NCBI GenBank assembly: GCA_033239005.1
Contig: BSQZ01000035.1
Coordinates: forward strand, 4,740,501-4,804,500
Length of the DNA stretch: 64,000 nt
Direction of reading: 5' to 3'
Source of the DNA: Lamellibrachia satsuma
Lineage: Eukaryota; Annelida; Polychaeta; Sabellida; Siboglinidae
Shown in pieces: positions 43,080-55,185 of the stretch (the first letter of the stretch is position 1; each line of letters opens with the position of its first letter). The notes beneath the pieces were generated by a model, which saw nothing but the letters and a program-made list of their open reading frames with translations, searched no databases and was not told the DNA's origin. The translations under genes were made by a program, and so were the position numbers.

Positions 43080-43437
43080 CGAAGTGCGCCTCTGGCTCTG
43101 CGGCTAAACCCCGGGCACCGCCTAAGAAGGCGAAGTATGCCAACGCTTACAAGGTTGCCTTCGAGGCCGATTTTCCGTGGGTCTGAAAAAGTTCGCTGCT
43201 GACGATCCCCAACTTGAACGCTGCTACAGAGAGGACCTTCAGCATAGTGAAGAAGATCTTAACCGAGCAGCGTTTGCAGTTGCGGAATTCGACTCTGTTA
43301 GCACTGCTGAAGTGCAAGTTGAACGAAGACACTATCTGTACCGAGTTCACTCCCTGTGAGCGCACACTGTGGCTGGCGTGTGTCGCGTGCGCGTCATACA
43401 ATGACCTGTGCACTAGCTTGGCACAGGAGCGAGGGTG
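43080..43437 (+). pseudogene. hAT-1 transposase, core-deleted
   Basis: One frame from about 43075 reads a basic N-terminal segment (KKAKYANAYKVAFEADFPWV) ending at TGA 43183-43185. Another frame (43214-43438) reads NAATERTFSIVKKILTEQRL and then LRNSTLLALLKCKLNED, the hAT C-terminal dimerisation domain, to a TGA at 43436. The catalytic DDE core between them is missing. The junction fits an internal deletion typical of non-autonomous hAT elements. Confidence 0.65.
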
Positions 43438-45439
43438 AATTTTATTTAGAGCATTTTGTTGTACAGCTATATCTATATGTTGTTTGTATTTTGTGTATTT
43501 ATACATTAGTGTAGTTTTTATTTATGTCATTTGCACATTCCAGGCAGTTTTTATATTTATCAATCTCAGTCAGAAATGTGTATAGCTTTGTATATTTCTG
43601 GCATGGTATTTTTATTTTATTTATCAGTATTGTCTTATTTAACAGTATTATTCTGTAATCTGTACTTTATTAAGTGCCCTTTTATCAACATGATGTTTCG
43701 TGCTGATTCGTGCTTGTTTTTTAAATTGCTGCATGTCTTGTCTGTTTGTAATCATTGTTGTATAACTTTTATATATTTTTATCATTTGAACATTTCAGTA
43801 TAGAATGTGCGTGTTTGCGTAATTTAAATGTGTAGCATTTTATTGTTTTCACTGCTGTTTTTGTCCATTACCTTAATTTGTATGGACCTTGTATCGTTCT
43901 TAGTATTTTTTACATGATTTATAATTTGTTGCCAATGCATTTTAGCACTTTGCATATATTATTAATTATTTCTATTGTATATAATTGTCATTTCTTGTGT
44001 ACTAGAAGTATATGCTGTTTATGTAATTGAAAAGTGGAGTATATAGCTATTTACACTGCTATGTTTTTTATCCATTACCTTAATTGTTATGCACCTTTCG
44101 TTATGCTCAGTATTTTTTACCTGCATTTTAGCCTGTTGTATAATTATGCTATTTATGTACCTATATGTACCTTATTTAAATTGTATATAATTACAATTTC
44201 TTGTGTGTATTAAAATAATGTGTTTAACAATTACAGTTAATAGTATTTGTTGTGCTGTGTCTCGAGTGTGGCTGCCTGTCGTCGACTGACGACGTGACGT
44301 CGCGACTCCAAATTGTTGTCGTCCGCGCTAATCTACCACTTTCGGGCCTTCTGAACTTGGCATGTCTGTCCCAGATGTACCAGATTTGACTAAGGTGACA
44401 AGACTCTCGAAGAGTTGGGACACACTATATTTCAGATGTTTCCTTGGTTAATCAAATTTCCTTCTTCAGATGAGGTAATTGTATTTCACATCCTTATGCT
44501 TCTTGATATGTCAATGTCCCAGTTGGTATAGTAATTTTCACTTATGATGGAACTAGCATTAAGTGAAAACAATGGCTTTAGACCAACATGTAGTGAGTTA
44601 TTTATGGTATGTATCCAGTGTAGTTCAAATATTTGACAAAATGTGGTAGCCCTATCAACTTTGTACTGTTGAGAATTGTGTTCAGCATTATGGACATAGG
44701 GGAGAGTTGCCGGGATTGGGACCCCTAACGATAAACTTGAATATAGACGCGAAAACAAATGTAATTGATGTAAACAATATACTAACATAGAGTTTATATT
44801 TTATTTTCAACAACACGCTATTAATTACAAGAAAATCATTGATGAATTTAAAAAAAAGTATTTAAAAAAATTACTAAACGGTCCAATCGTGGCCATGGTT
44901 TCCTCGACCACCCAATGTCTTTGATTGAACCAAAAGTAAAATAATTATATATAGGACTAAGCATAATTATGAATTGATACCTAAGTAACACATAGTGTTA
45001 TGACAATAATAGTTATCATTAGTTAAATACAATATACTAATAAATACCAGTGTATCTTTGTAGTTTCATCCATTCGACACAATGTCCCATGTCTTCTTCG
45101 ACTGGACAAGCAAGCAAATTATGTAAACCAAACTTTGAATTAATACGTTAGTAAAATATAGTGTTTATTAGAAACATAAAATTAGTCAATAGTCCAATGA
45201 AATGTTAACAGGGCGTAATGTTCATAGTTTTCTGCCAGTGGCTCCGGAATAGGCAAGCGGAAATGATCAACATCCTTTAGAGCTAACGACAACATGTTCA
45301 GTCTCGCAATTGCATGCACTGGCACCATAGAGTCTTTCACCACATCCATTCCTCATTGCTCTATGCCTGCATAGAGTCAACTGCAATTCGTATACTGCTG
45401 TGTCATCCTTCAGAGGCCATCGGAACCTGTTCTGTCCCA

Positions 45440-46330
45440 CAATTTACACGCACTGCACCGCCAAAGTTTCTTTCGTCACATCCATTACTCGTCGCATTAT
45501 TCCTGGGTAGATTTTACCATCGTACGAAATGGTGCACCACTGACAAGTTTTGCGGCCTTCGATGTTCTTGATGAGCTGCAGTCGACTAGGTTTGGGTGGA
45601 TCAGAACTGTTGTGTGCTCTCGATTGAGTTGCAGTGGTCTTAGTTTTGCTATAGTTTCTTTCTTCGGTGAGCATAACTCTTGTACAGCTTCCATGGCAAC
45701 AGCTGTCAGTGCTGGAGCTGCAACAATTAACTGGTGTACGAGGTGGCATATGGTTGTGTTATTGTGCAGTCACCATGGCAACAGCTGTCAATGCTGGAGC
45801 TGCAACAGCTGGGGTCAGAGATGGCGTAGGGTTGTGCTCTTGTGCAACTTCCATGATTACATTAGTTACCGTAACAGCAGCGACGTCGGAGTCTTGGAAT
45901 ACGTATATGGTCAATGACCACAGACCTGCCTTCCTGAAGTCACTAAGACTTGCCACGTTGTCACTTGTCTGCCTACATCCACATCATCAATGCATCATCG
46001 TAGTATTTCCCAAACGGTCCGAAAAAGGTCCCATCCAAAGGCTTGAGTCGGTGAGTCGTGTGTGGCGGAAGTGAAACATGACCACTCCAGCTTTCCGAGC
46101 CATCTCAGTTGCAGCCAAAGTCTTTGTGTGGGTCACGTGGCTATCGAGTATGAGCACCATCTCCTCCTTCGATCGTCGGTTTAACAAAATCTACGAAATG
46201 TCACAGCCAAGTAACAAACTCCTCATTGGACATCCAGTCTTTGCCCCCGGTGGTCCACCATTTGTCAGTTGTATTTTCATCCTCTTGCGCTTATATATGA
46301 CCAATGGCACTACATTTATGTAAACCCTAA
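45440..46330 (-). pseudogene. pogo/Tigger-type (CENP-B-like DDE) transposase remnant
   Basis: On the minus strand frames read VPLVIYKRKRMKIQLTNGGP (about 46300), then EEMVLILDSHVTHTKTLAAT (about 46160), which holds the LILD-x-H-x-SH-like second catalytic block. ARKAGVVMFHF and a degenerate PLD..FFGPF-like segment come next. A C-terminal tail (SDFRKAGLWSL, then Ala/Thr-rich) follows, and a further CQWCTISYDGKIYPGIM segment at 45530. Frames change several times. Within it a tandem duplication of about 84 bp (GGCAACAGCTGTCA(G/A)TGCTGGA, near 45690 and 45774) encodes part of the Ala-rich tail. Terminal repeats were not identified. Positions 44377-45300 and 46330-46880 hold nothing else I can support. 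Confidence 0.55.
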
Positions 46331-46884
46331 TAAAGTATTTAGTAGTCCGAAATACTGTAAATTTACCTGTGATTAAATGTGTTCTGTTATATGTTCCCTC
46401 GATTGGACCACCTATATATAACAACGTATTTTATTTGCATTGTTGTAATTGCTCCCTTAAATTGTCTAATATTACTTTTTGGTAATCAATAAACTCTATT
46501 GGAATAATTACACACATCTTATGATGGCATACCCTTATGTGGGTCACTGGTCCAACTGCAGTGGTCCAATCGTGGAATTCCATGTGTCAAAAACATTCCA
46601 TTGCTGTCACAAGCAGACGACATCCACTTTAAAATTCGCATTATCGCCACATACGTTGGGTTCCTATACTTTTGATGGACACACATTTTCGCCTATAAAT
46701 ATGACCAAGGGTGCCATACTGATAAACGATCACGGCCTGATTATTATGTCGGGGACATGGAAAACCTACTTTCGGTGATAAATATTTAAAAAGTACTGCT
46801 ATTTCGTCGAAACTTAATGTGTTATCCGAAATGCCACTGATGAATGACATAACCGATAGAGGATGCCACGGTGTACACTAATAT

Positions 46885-47040
46885 AGAACGTTGCCGGTGA
46901 TATCGGCCTTTCGGGATCTCGGCCTGAGTGATCTCGGCCTGTTTTGTTGAGCTCGGCCAGTGACCTCAGCTTGTGCGACAGTGAATTCGGCCTGTGCAGC
47001 AGTGATCTCGGCCAGTCTTTTATTACGGGCCTTGTTATAG
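46885..47040. repeat. Left inverted array of GTGATCTCGGCCTG words
   Basis: Six or more degenerate copies (for example 46928-46941 exact). They mirror 56239 downward. They are separated by insertions that differ between the two ends. Confidence 0.75.
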
Positions 47041-47565
47041 TAATATAGGCCACATTTATCGATACAAGAAGTTGTATCATGTATTTATTGTTACGATAAA
47101 CAATGTTCACTGCAATAAAGATGTTTTTTGACGATCGGTCTTGATCTTATTCTTAGCCGATATAGGTGTCGCAATGACGTCACAAACATAATATCCCGCA
47201 GTAATCAATTTAAACATATTATTTGTACGTTAAAAAGGTGGATGTCATAGTAATGTGCTTCCTACTCTTGCTTTGTTTTATTGAGCTGATCCTTTTTCAT
47301 GTTGTCTATCTTTGATTTGTGTGAGTAAAGAATGTGTAGAACCAGGCTGTAGTAACTGGCTTTCTACTCTTGCATTGTTTCATTGAGCAGATCTGTTCGT
47401 GTTGTTTGTCTGAACATGGCCTCCTTTTGATGTTGTCGACGAGTGGGCCTACAAAAGCTAAGCGTGGGAGATCAAATCGACGTGGGCCGAGGTAAGAGCG
47501 ACGTGTTCCATAAAGATGATTGGTCAGAATGGGCTACGATTGGTAAGAATCGTAGCCACCACCCA

Positions 47566-47575
47566 GCTTTATAAA
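47566..47575 (+). promoter_or_regulatory. Possible TATA box of the PHD-type gene
   Basis: TTTATAAAGA lies about 170 bp upstream of the ATG at 47741 in a locally GC-richer stretch (47440-47600). About 30 bp downstream is a plausible start (CAGCTCTGGATTCAC). Confidence 0.4.
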
Positions 47576-48653
47576 GAGGGGAATATCGAAGACTCAGCTC
47601 TGGATTCACTTAAATTTTACAAGCACGAAAGTATGATATTTGAATTGTTTGTGAAAGTACGACTATAAGAGTTTAATAGTTAATAAAAATACGACTATAT
47701 ATATATATATACAAGATTTAAATTGTTTGTGATCGTGATCATGAATCGCGAGCCTTCCGCGTGCTTCATTTGTTTACGAATCGTGCGTGAAAATCAAGAG
47801 GCTCTTTTGTGCGACAGGTGCAACTTGTGACAACACAGAGTGTGCGGGACAGGTATGTTGCATGCGTTATGCAGTCCTTTTCACTGTTGATACTATACAG
47901 AAATAATGACAACCCGAAAGCTAAAGCTAATTGTTATGTGGCGGGATGGCAAAATTTTTCAAAGAACTGATGTATAAAAAAATATGGGTTCTATTATGTT
48001 TCTGAATATTTCATCAGATGTGTTGGGTTTCTTAATATTTCCTCACAACTATAGGATACATTTATTCGTATGAATTTGCAGGTGTCAGCAGAGCCTTCTA
48101 CAGGCAGCTGGTCAAGGGTTCCGTTGACCTGCCTCAATGGAAGTGCTGCAATTGTGCACCAAAGGTAATATTGGACGAACTACAATATTTTAATTGTAAC
48201 TAAATTATCATGCAAACCCTGCATTTTTGTAGATTCAAGTAGATTCAACCCGTAATTATATAAACTTATCATCATTTTAAATAATTGCATATTGCTTCAA
48301 ATGTGTTAATCGATGTGTTTTTGGACTAAAACCCGTCATTTTTTTTCTTGGCAGGTGCACACACCGGTACCAGCCGCCGCCGCCGCCGCCGCCGCCGCCT
48401 TCACCGCTTTCACCGCCTTCACCGCCGCCTTCACCGCCGCCGCCGCCTTCACCGCCGCCACCGCCGCCACCACCAGATACATGAAGGGTAATTTGTAATA
48501 ATTTGTTGTTGTGAAGTATTGCGGAGTATTATGCCAAATATGCAATGATTGTGTTCAGTAATTACTTTATGTTGATAGTAAACAACACTTGAATGTTCAC
48601 TCATTTTGGCAGATTTATTTCAGCTGTCGCCCGGAAAGTTGGAGTCAACCCGT

Positions 48654-48662
48654 CTGTCACAG
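48654..48662. repeat. MULE target-site duplication, left
   Basis: CTGTCACAG, repeated exactly at 52871-52879. Nine base pairs is the usual Mutator-like length. Confidence 0.9.
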
Positions 48663-51600
48663 GGGCCTGTATATTAGCCGGAACGAGCCCGGAACGAGAT
48701 TGAATTGCTAAATGCGTGGATTACGTGATCTGTATAATGATTTCACTTGAATGTGTAGTTAGATAACGTAATAATGCAACTTTTCACCAAGTGGGAAATA
48801 ATTACACGTACATTAAGATATGTTTTGGGCTCCCGGAACGATGACTTATTGACGATCGGCGGCCATGTTTTGGCTGTTCCGTCTATTGAACATCACCTAG
48901 TGGGCGGCCTTACATTAGTGGTTACTCATGGTGATCTCGGCCTGTAGAGACCTCGGCCTGCATGTAATGGTTGCTCCGTTGGGGGGTTGATTGATAGTAT
49001 GGGTGTGTGTATTCATCAATAGCCATTATTATATTTTAGTAATTTCCTTGTATATTTGACATTTCCTTAATAATATTTAATGACTGCATAAGTTACCAGT
49101 TTAAAGTAAAAACAATTTAAATGTGACTATTTAAACACAACCTAACTTATAAAAACGACACAAAGCAAGAATGTAAAACGAAATCTCGATGTTTATTTTT
49201 TATAAAGCATGCATACATGTATTAATTCGTACAACAATTATGACGTTTTTAAAAACTATGAAATCATACATCCATGATCCAGGGCAGTGGGAAGGCACAG
49301 GCTTATTTGATGGCGACCTGCACTCGCCATGTTGTAACATCGTCATTGGGTTTACATGGAATTTTTCTAGACGTAGCAGCGCCACCTACTACATCTTCCA
49401 TACCCTGGTAGTGTCATAAAAAAACCAGTGGATCACAGTATATAGTATACTTCGTTACTAATACAAAACATGACCATGTGCCACTAGTGATATCGATTTA
49501 GCTGCGTAGCACCAACAAATATAACATATTAGTCTAAAGCTTTAATAAATACTAATACACCAGCTAGTATCCTACACGGAACACACTAATAACATACTCG
49601 TCTAAACACTAAACAAAACATGGTCTACATACAAATCACCAAAACGTACTAATTCCAAACATAAATACATACTAACCAAAAAATAGCCTACATGAAACCT
49701 AATATAACACACTTTTCTAATACAGACAAACTGTGTACTAAAATAACTACTAAAAATTAACTACACGCATTTGATGAACTGCTTGCTTGTTTGTCGAACA
49801 TCTCTGACCACCTGTCAACAAAAAATCCTGGCAATAACTTGTCCAACTGTGCAAAACATCAATCACATCACACACAGCCACACACTATACACACTCCACA
49901 CACAGCCACACACTCACACAAGTACAACAGTTAGAGTGAACAGTTTAGTTGATTGAAATGACAGTCATATACAAAACATTGGAAAGGAATGATGATCAGA
50001 GAGAAATAAGATAATATTTGCAGTTGATGAAACTCTGTACAATAGTAAGATAACATAACTGGAAAGATAAAATGAATAGCATTATCAAATAACATAGATG
50101 CCTGCTGGCAGCAGTGCTGTTGTAGCTTCCAGCGTCTTAGTATTTGATTATCGCTACACCACCGTGTACAGTAAGAAAGAATAATAAGTTTGTAGATGAT
50201 TCAGGTAATGATTAGTACAGTTAGAGATAACACGTATATTTACAAATTTACATATATGCATATGTACATATCTATCCATTTACATAATCATATATCTGCA
50301 TATTTACATATCATACATATTGTGTATAGATAACCAACACTGAAGATTTATATGGTAAAATCCTAGCCCATCTAGCAGATAACAGCATAACATGATCAAA
50401 TAACACAGACGCCTGCTGGCAGCAGGGCTGTTGTAGCTGAGCGTCTTAGTATTTGAATATTGCTACACCACCCTGCCAACAACTGTTGTGACAACACCGA
50501 GGACTGTTCTGTTGTATGATATTGCATTTAAGCCGATTTACACTGTGGGCATAACCACTGCTGTGGGAGAGCTGTATTCTCGAACCCAACACAGACCTTG
50601 TGATCATCAAGCGAAATGTTTGCAATGTTGCCAAATGTAAAATGAAGTGTCTTTATCTCTGCATCCGACTTGTTTAGCACACTACGTGCCCGACAGGGAG
50701 TAGAACATGTAACAGAAACAACTGGCGTGGCTGGCTGATCTGCTAAAGTCACATCTGCTGGGTCATCCTGTCCTATCCTATTTACCTGGCTGTCTGTTGT
50801 CAGGTCCAAGACCCTACTGGAATCAGGAGCTGGATTTACCTCATAATCATTGGGCCTAGGCTTCTTCAGTCCCCCTTTCTTATCTACACGTTTCCTGCTG
50901 TTTCGTTTCAGCTGAGAAAGATTAAGTGTCCTCTTCTCGTCTCTAGTTGGCAAGCCAATACTAATCCTGGCTGCTAGAATGTGGTAGCAGGTACCTGTTG
51001 AAGGACACTGACACTTTTCCTTGGGGAACAGTGATACGGCATACTTATCTCCTCGACTTCCCTCTACCATAAAAGCTCCCATCTCCACTACATGTCTAAC
51101 TCTCTTCTCCCGGACTACCGCATTTGCTAGGGCTCTCTGTGAAATGTTTCTCTGTAATACTGTACGTTCCTCAGTTGGTTTATCATCAACAGCAGTCAGG
51201 TTTACCTCATCCACCTGTCTACTTCCCTGGTCATCATCCATAGACTCTGTCTCTGCAATATCTGTGGTCATGCGCTTTATGTGTTGTACTATCTGTTGTG
51301 GCTCACATACATTCTGCGGCAAGAGCAAATCCTCAAGATCGCAGGCACATGATCTGTACTGTTGCGAGAGAGTATAAGTACCGACACCTGCAAACCCCCT
51401 ACGAATCTCCGCAAGGTAGTAGTTCTGGAGCAGCTGAAAACACAAGACTATCACATCTACTGGTACCTCTTTCCACTGCAACAAGTCTTTGATGACACAG
51501 TTCATACTCTCTGAGATGTTGTTGGTAATACCAGAGTACGGGTCATACATATCCAGTGGGACCAACACAAACTTGGCAGAATGACGAATCATATCTGGCT

Positions 51601-52870
51601 TCATCTCCTTGCTGAAGTGGTCTACCATAGCCTGACTCCATGTACCTGACATCTCCTCTAGTTTCCTCTCCAGTTCCCTCTCTGAATCACTCCGGAGAAG
51701 GCACATGACATCTTGCTTGTAAACGGTGATGTCATCCTGACTAGCTCCGTGCTTCTTAAGCCAGAATTTAAGATCACAAGTGATGTGGTTCCAGCAGTGG
51801 AGGACATGAGCGTGGAGAAACACCTTCTCGATAGCATTGGTGATACCTACCTCTCTGTCTGTGACAATCTTGAAACTCTTTCTACCGAGGTTAGGAATCT
51901 GTTCTAACAACTGCTCAAAGAAATGCTCATGGACCTTCTGAAACAATGATTCAGTAACCTGACCATTACAGAGCACATTTACAAAGAACATGGTGTGAAG
52001 TTAATTTCCTTAATGATAAATAACAACTATGCATAGTTACACGGGCGCCTTATGTACACAACATGAGAGAGGCCCAATATAAATTGTGTATCAAGTTCAG
52101 AATCTAACATAAGTAATTATTCCATAATTTATTCTTTTTAATTCACTCATAAATTGCATTAGGCACAACAACAAAAGGCCGCTCCTAAAAAATAATTTAG
52201 TTGTAGTGTTCATTGTGTAACACTAAAGAATAAAAAAAAACAGTGCCATGTAGTATACAATATTTTAATAAATATTTAATTTTCTACCAAAAATTTTTGC
52301 GTTACATAATAATGTAATATAAGACCAATATTCAATACGTGGAATGAAAGTTTTATTGACCAATAGTGTATTGGAAAAGGGCTAACAGAAGAAGTGTAAT
52401 ATAATACAGTTATCTGTAATACATATTATAAAATAAATTATAATACAGTCATAGACATAATATACATAATTATGTTGTATAGAAGGGTGTAGTTAAACTG
52501 TATCATTTCAGATTTATTCCATTTTATTTAGATATAAATTATTTCACATCCCAATCAGTGATCACCAGTATTACTGCAGTAGATGGTGCATGAACAGTAA
52601 CCCACTAATGTAAGGCCGCCCACTAGGTGATGTTCAATAGACGGAACAGCCAAAACATGGCCGCCGATCGTCAATAAGTCATCGTTCCGGGAGCCCAAAA
52701 CATATCTTAATGTACGTGTAATTATTTCCCACTTGGTGAAAAGTTGCATTATTACGTTATCTAACTACACATTCAAGTGAAATCATTATACAGATCACGT
52801 AATCCACGCATTTAGCAATTCAATCTCGTTCCGGCCTCGTTCCGGCTCGATCCGGCTAATATACAGGCCC
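48663..52870 (-). mobile_element. Mutator-like element (MULE), 4,208 bp
   Basis: Termini GGGCCTG...CAGGCCC have long inverted repeats of about 265-270 bp (48663-48930; 52598-52870) with a few mismatches, and the 9-bp duplication. One transposase frame lies on the minus strand. The left TIR is followed at 48931-48944 by one exact GTGATCTCGGCCTG, the word that makes up the arrays bounding the larger segment. The transposase lacks its N-terminal half, so the element is probably non-autonomous now. Stretches 48970-50520 and 52010-52590 are AT-rich and non-coding. A diverged 60-bp direct repeat (50106-50166; 50415-50475) lies near the gene's 3' side. Confidence 0.92.
50528..51991 (-). CDS. MULE transposase, N-terminally truncated, with SWIM zinc finger and PHD-like end
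   Basis: Open frame of 487 residues with ATG at 51991. The catalytic middle Asp lies in KIVTDREVGITNAIEKV (about residues 42-58), followed by LHCWNHITCDLKFWL, the usual C..H block after it. NNISESMNCVIKD (about 164) is the late acidic/Asn block containing the Glu. A SWIM finger CQCPSTGTCYHILAARI is at about 335-351. The C-terminus is a basic linker and ends KVCVGFENTALPQQWLCPQC, the second half of a PHD finger. The first catalytic Asp and any FLYWCH or DNA-binding domain, expected upstream, are not found in the 600 bp before the start, so a 5' exon is missing or deleted. The long frame shows the insertion is young. Confidence 0.8.
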   Translation of the reverse strand: MFFVNVLCNGQVTESLFQKVHEHFFEQLLEQIPNLGRKSFKIVTDREVGITNAIEKVFLHAHVLHCWNHITCDLKFWLKKHGASQDDITVYKQDVMCLLRSDSERELERKLEEMSGTWSQAMVDHFSKEMKPDMIRHSAKFVLVPLDMYDPYSGITNNISESMNCVIKDLLQWKEVPVDVIVLCFQLLQNYYLAEIRRGFAGVGTYTLSQQYRSCACDLEDLLLPQNVCEPQQIVQHIKRMTTDIAETESMDDDQGSRQVDEVNLTAVDDKPTEERTVLQRNISQRALANAVVREKRVRHVVEMGAFMVEGSRGDKYAVSLFPKEKCQCPSTGTCYHILAARISIGLPTRDEKRTLNLSQLKRNSRKRVDKKGGLKKPRPNDYEVNPAPDSSRVLDLTTDSQVNRIGQDDPADVTLADQPATPVVSVTCSTPCRARSVLNKSDAEIKTLHFTFGNIANISLDDHKVCVGFENTALPQQWLCPQCKSA

Positions 52871-53242
52871 CTGTCACAGGCACCTAACAACACGGCACGT
52901 CAGCATGGACACTGCAACCTCAGTTTAATTACCCTGACGCAACCTACGCCTTGCAGGTAGAACCAATAATTTCATAATCATAAATCCCCGCAAAAACTGT
53001 AGATTGTAGTAGATAAACATTTCTCAAACTGTGATGATGATGAAAATGTGATTTGTGTCTTGTTTCAGAATACTACAGACATGGAGGTGACGTTACCTCC
53101 ACTGCAAGCGCCGAGGGTCGTCCAGGATGACTCCATTGCGGATGTAACCCTTCGTACGAGTAAGAAACCGAGAACAACGGCGACCCGGTGTATCAGCTCA
53201 TAGAACATTTCATAATAATAACATCCGGATATGTATCGGTAT

Positions 53243-54571
53243 TAGTGCCCTGCGCGGGCCGGGCTTTGGGTCCAAGCCGGGCCGGGCCTCTACATAATTC
53301 CGCGGGCCGGGCCGGGCCTGGGCCTACATACTGCGGGCCCGGGCCGGGCCTGGGCTGAAAACAATTTAAACACATCGGGCTTGGGCCGGGCCTGGGCCTA
53401 GTGTGAGCGGGCCGGGCCGGGCCGGGCCTGGGCTGGGCCTGGACATAATAAAAATATTCATAAAAAACACCGATTATTACCTTATTTTTTAATAAAACCT
53501 GATTATAAATTGTAATTCCGGTTAATGAATGCTTAAAATTATTTCTTTAGTATTATATAGTTGCAAATTGAGACCTAGCATGGAATCTAATGGCCCCATA
53601 AGTTCACTTGGCTGGAAGTAGCCAGCCCCAAATGTTTACTTTAGAAATATTTGCAGAGGCAATCAAGCCATGATTAACCATCAACTTATCACCCTTTGAC
53701 CCTACCAGTGTACATTCTATTGTCTAGGTGTTCCCTCCAAACATTGCCTACCTGAATGACCTGCCCACTGCCAAGTGCCCACTAGGCCACTAGCCTACTA
53801 CCCAGTACCCAACCCAGTTGATAATTGGTATTTCCCCCAGTCCTAATTCATTCACACTTGTACTAATTCACACATGTCTGAATCTGTCTGTCTCAGGCTA
53901 GTGACTGCAGACCTGCTGGAAATGCCACTGGGTGTCAGTGCCAGTGAGTGACATTTAATTGAAATATATTAAATTATGTGAACTAAGTTGACCTAATTCA
54001 GTTAACAATATAAATTGGGGTTATGGCTTGCATAAGGGTTAAGTCAGGGTTAGATAAACAAATCTTGTACCCTAACCATAAGCCAATACATTAAAGTCAA
54101 TTATAACAAATCTTATCATATTTAATAGTAATGACACTAAGAAGTTTTTCTTTATTTTTCTTCAGGATATTCGTCCGTTTGAAGAAGTTGGTGGTGCTGG
54201 ATTTTTAGAACTCATCCAGCACACTATGGACAAATAAACTGTTTTACAGTTTATTTGTTTTTCGTCTTTGTTATAAGATTATAGGTTTATCTTCTCTAAA
54301 CTTAGCGGGCCGCGGGCTTGCGGGCCGCGGGCTTACCCATCTTTGGCCCGCGGGTATGGGCCGGGCCTGGGCCTGAAACTTGCGGGCCGGGCCTGGGCCA
54401 AACATTCACGGTGTGGTTCGGGCCTGGGCCGGGCCTGGGCCTAAATTCTAGTTTGCGGGCCTGGGCCGGGCCGGGCATGAAAAATTATTGCGGGCCTGGG
54501 CCGGGCCTGGGCTCTAACTGCTAATTGCGGGCCGGGCTTGGGATCAAATTCTAGGCCCGCGCAGGGCACTA
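53243..54571 (+). mobile_element. hAT derivative (hAT-2), 1,329 bp, GC-rich ends
   Basis: Starts TAGTGCCCTGCGCGGGCC and ends GGCCCGCGCAGGGCACTA, flanked by an exact 8-bp duplication ATCGGTAT (53235-53242; 54572-54579). The subterminal 200 bp on the left and 270 bp on the right are arrays of GGGCCGGGCCTGGGCC words. The middle is AT-rich. The only coding trace is a short exon-like piece after TTCTTCAG (54165-54238): DIRPFEEVGGAGFLELIQHT then a stop. That resembles the N-terminal helical block of hAT/ZBED transposases. It is non-autonomous. A diverged relative lies at about 35130-36180. Confidence 0.88.
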
Positions 54572-55185
54572 ATCGGTATACTATGTATATAATTATGTTT
54601 AGTTGCGTACATCAAGGAGACGTGGATTGCAAGTCGGGTGTGGCCCCGACCAGCTGGTCTGTGTTCGGACAGAGCGTCCAGACAAACAATGATGGCATCA
54701 CGGATTCAACACGAAGGCCAAGCAGCAGATGCCATTCTACCAGATGACGAGTCAGCTGTTCGAAGAAGCTGCACAGGTGGGCAATTCCACGCAATATATA
54801 TATATATATATATATATAGCGGACAAGACCACAACAATCATTACTATAAATGTAATTGTGTAAGCTTCATAATTTGCCAGTTATGTGACATATATTTTGA
54901 ATAAATACAAACTTACAAATCTAGAACAAGAGTGAGAACAAATTTAAATTAAACCTGAACAAAATATTGCCATCTTCATTTCATGTAACGTCATGCAGTC
55001 CAAATATAGATATATATCGAACCATGCGACTGGTGTCAGAGGGTAAACCGAGAAGGTTTCCGTGCAGTGGGACCTGTATCGATCTGGGGACAAGACGGCG
55101 ATGCAGTGGCTGAAGACATTTGCCCGATTGTATGTGATGCATTAAGTGTGCTCTCTAAACAGTTGCTTATCTTTCTACTCTACTT

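Larger units (their letters stand above)
39138..44368 (+). mobile_element. hAT element (hAT-1), internally deleted, with nested Gypsy-2
   Basis: Terminal inverted repeats CAGACATGCCAAGT (39138-39151) and ACTTGGCATGTCTG (44355-44368) are flanked by an exact 8-bp duplication TCCCAGAT (39130-39137; 44369-44376), the hAT hallmark. Native content without the LTR insertion is about 1.65 kb. It keeps an N-terminal piece and the C-terminal dimerisation domain of a transposase (43080-43440), but not the catalytic core. It is non-autonomous and was later hit by Gypsy-2. The 3' untranslated stretch 43440-44250 has a diverged internal duplication (43830-43990 versus 44040-44215). Confidence 0.92.
47741..53159 (+). 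pseudogene. PHD-finger-type multi-exon gene, decayed and interrupted by a MULE
   Basis: Exons with consistent splice phases: 1, 47741-47852 (donor GTATGT); 2, 48082-48164 (TTGCAG acceptor, GTAATA donor); 3, 48355-48487, coding for an Ala-rich tract from (GCC)n; 4, 48624-48662 resumed at 52880-52956 after the MULE; 5, 53069-53159. Exons 1-2 give a Cys-rich module: ACFICLRI, LLCDRCN, then a Q-H dipeptide, GVSRAFYRQLVKGSVDLPQW and KCCNC. This resembles a PHD zinc finger of the kind 'C..C....W.H..C.g......W.C..C'. Where the conserved Trp should stand, exon 1 has TGA (47828-47830). Exon 4 has a TAA (52885-52887). Further exons may lie at 54600-54780 and 54985-55150, but the frames are unclear. Confidence 0.45.

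Noticed and set aside
48313..48545. Ala/Phe/Thr-rich or Lys/Ala/Val-rich small proteins
   Set aside because: They arise from the (GCC/ACC)n tract. Only the plus-strand portion between the splice sites 48355-48487 is kept, as part of the PHD-type gene.
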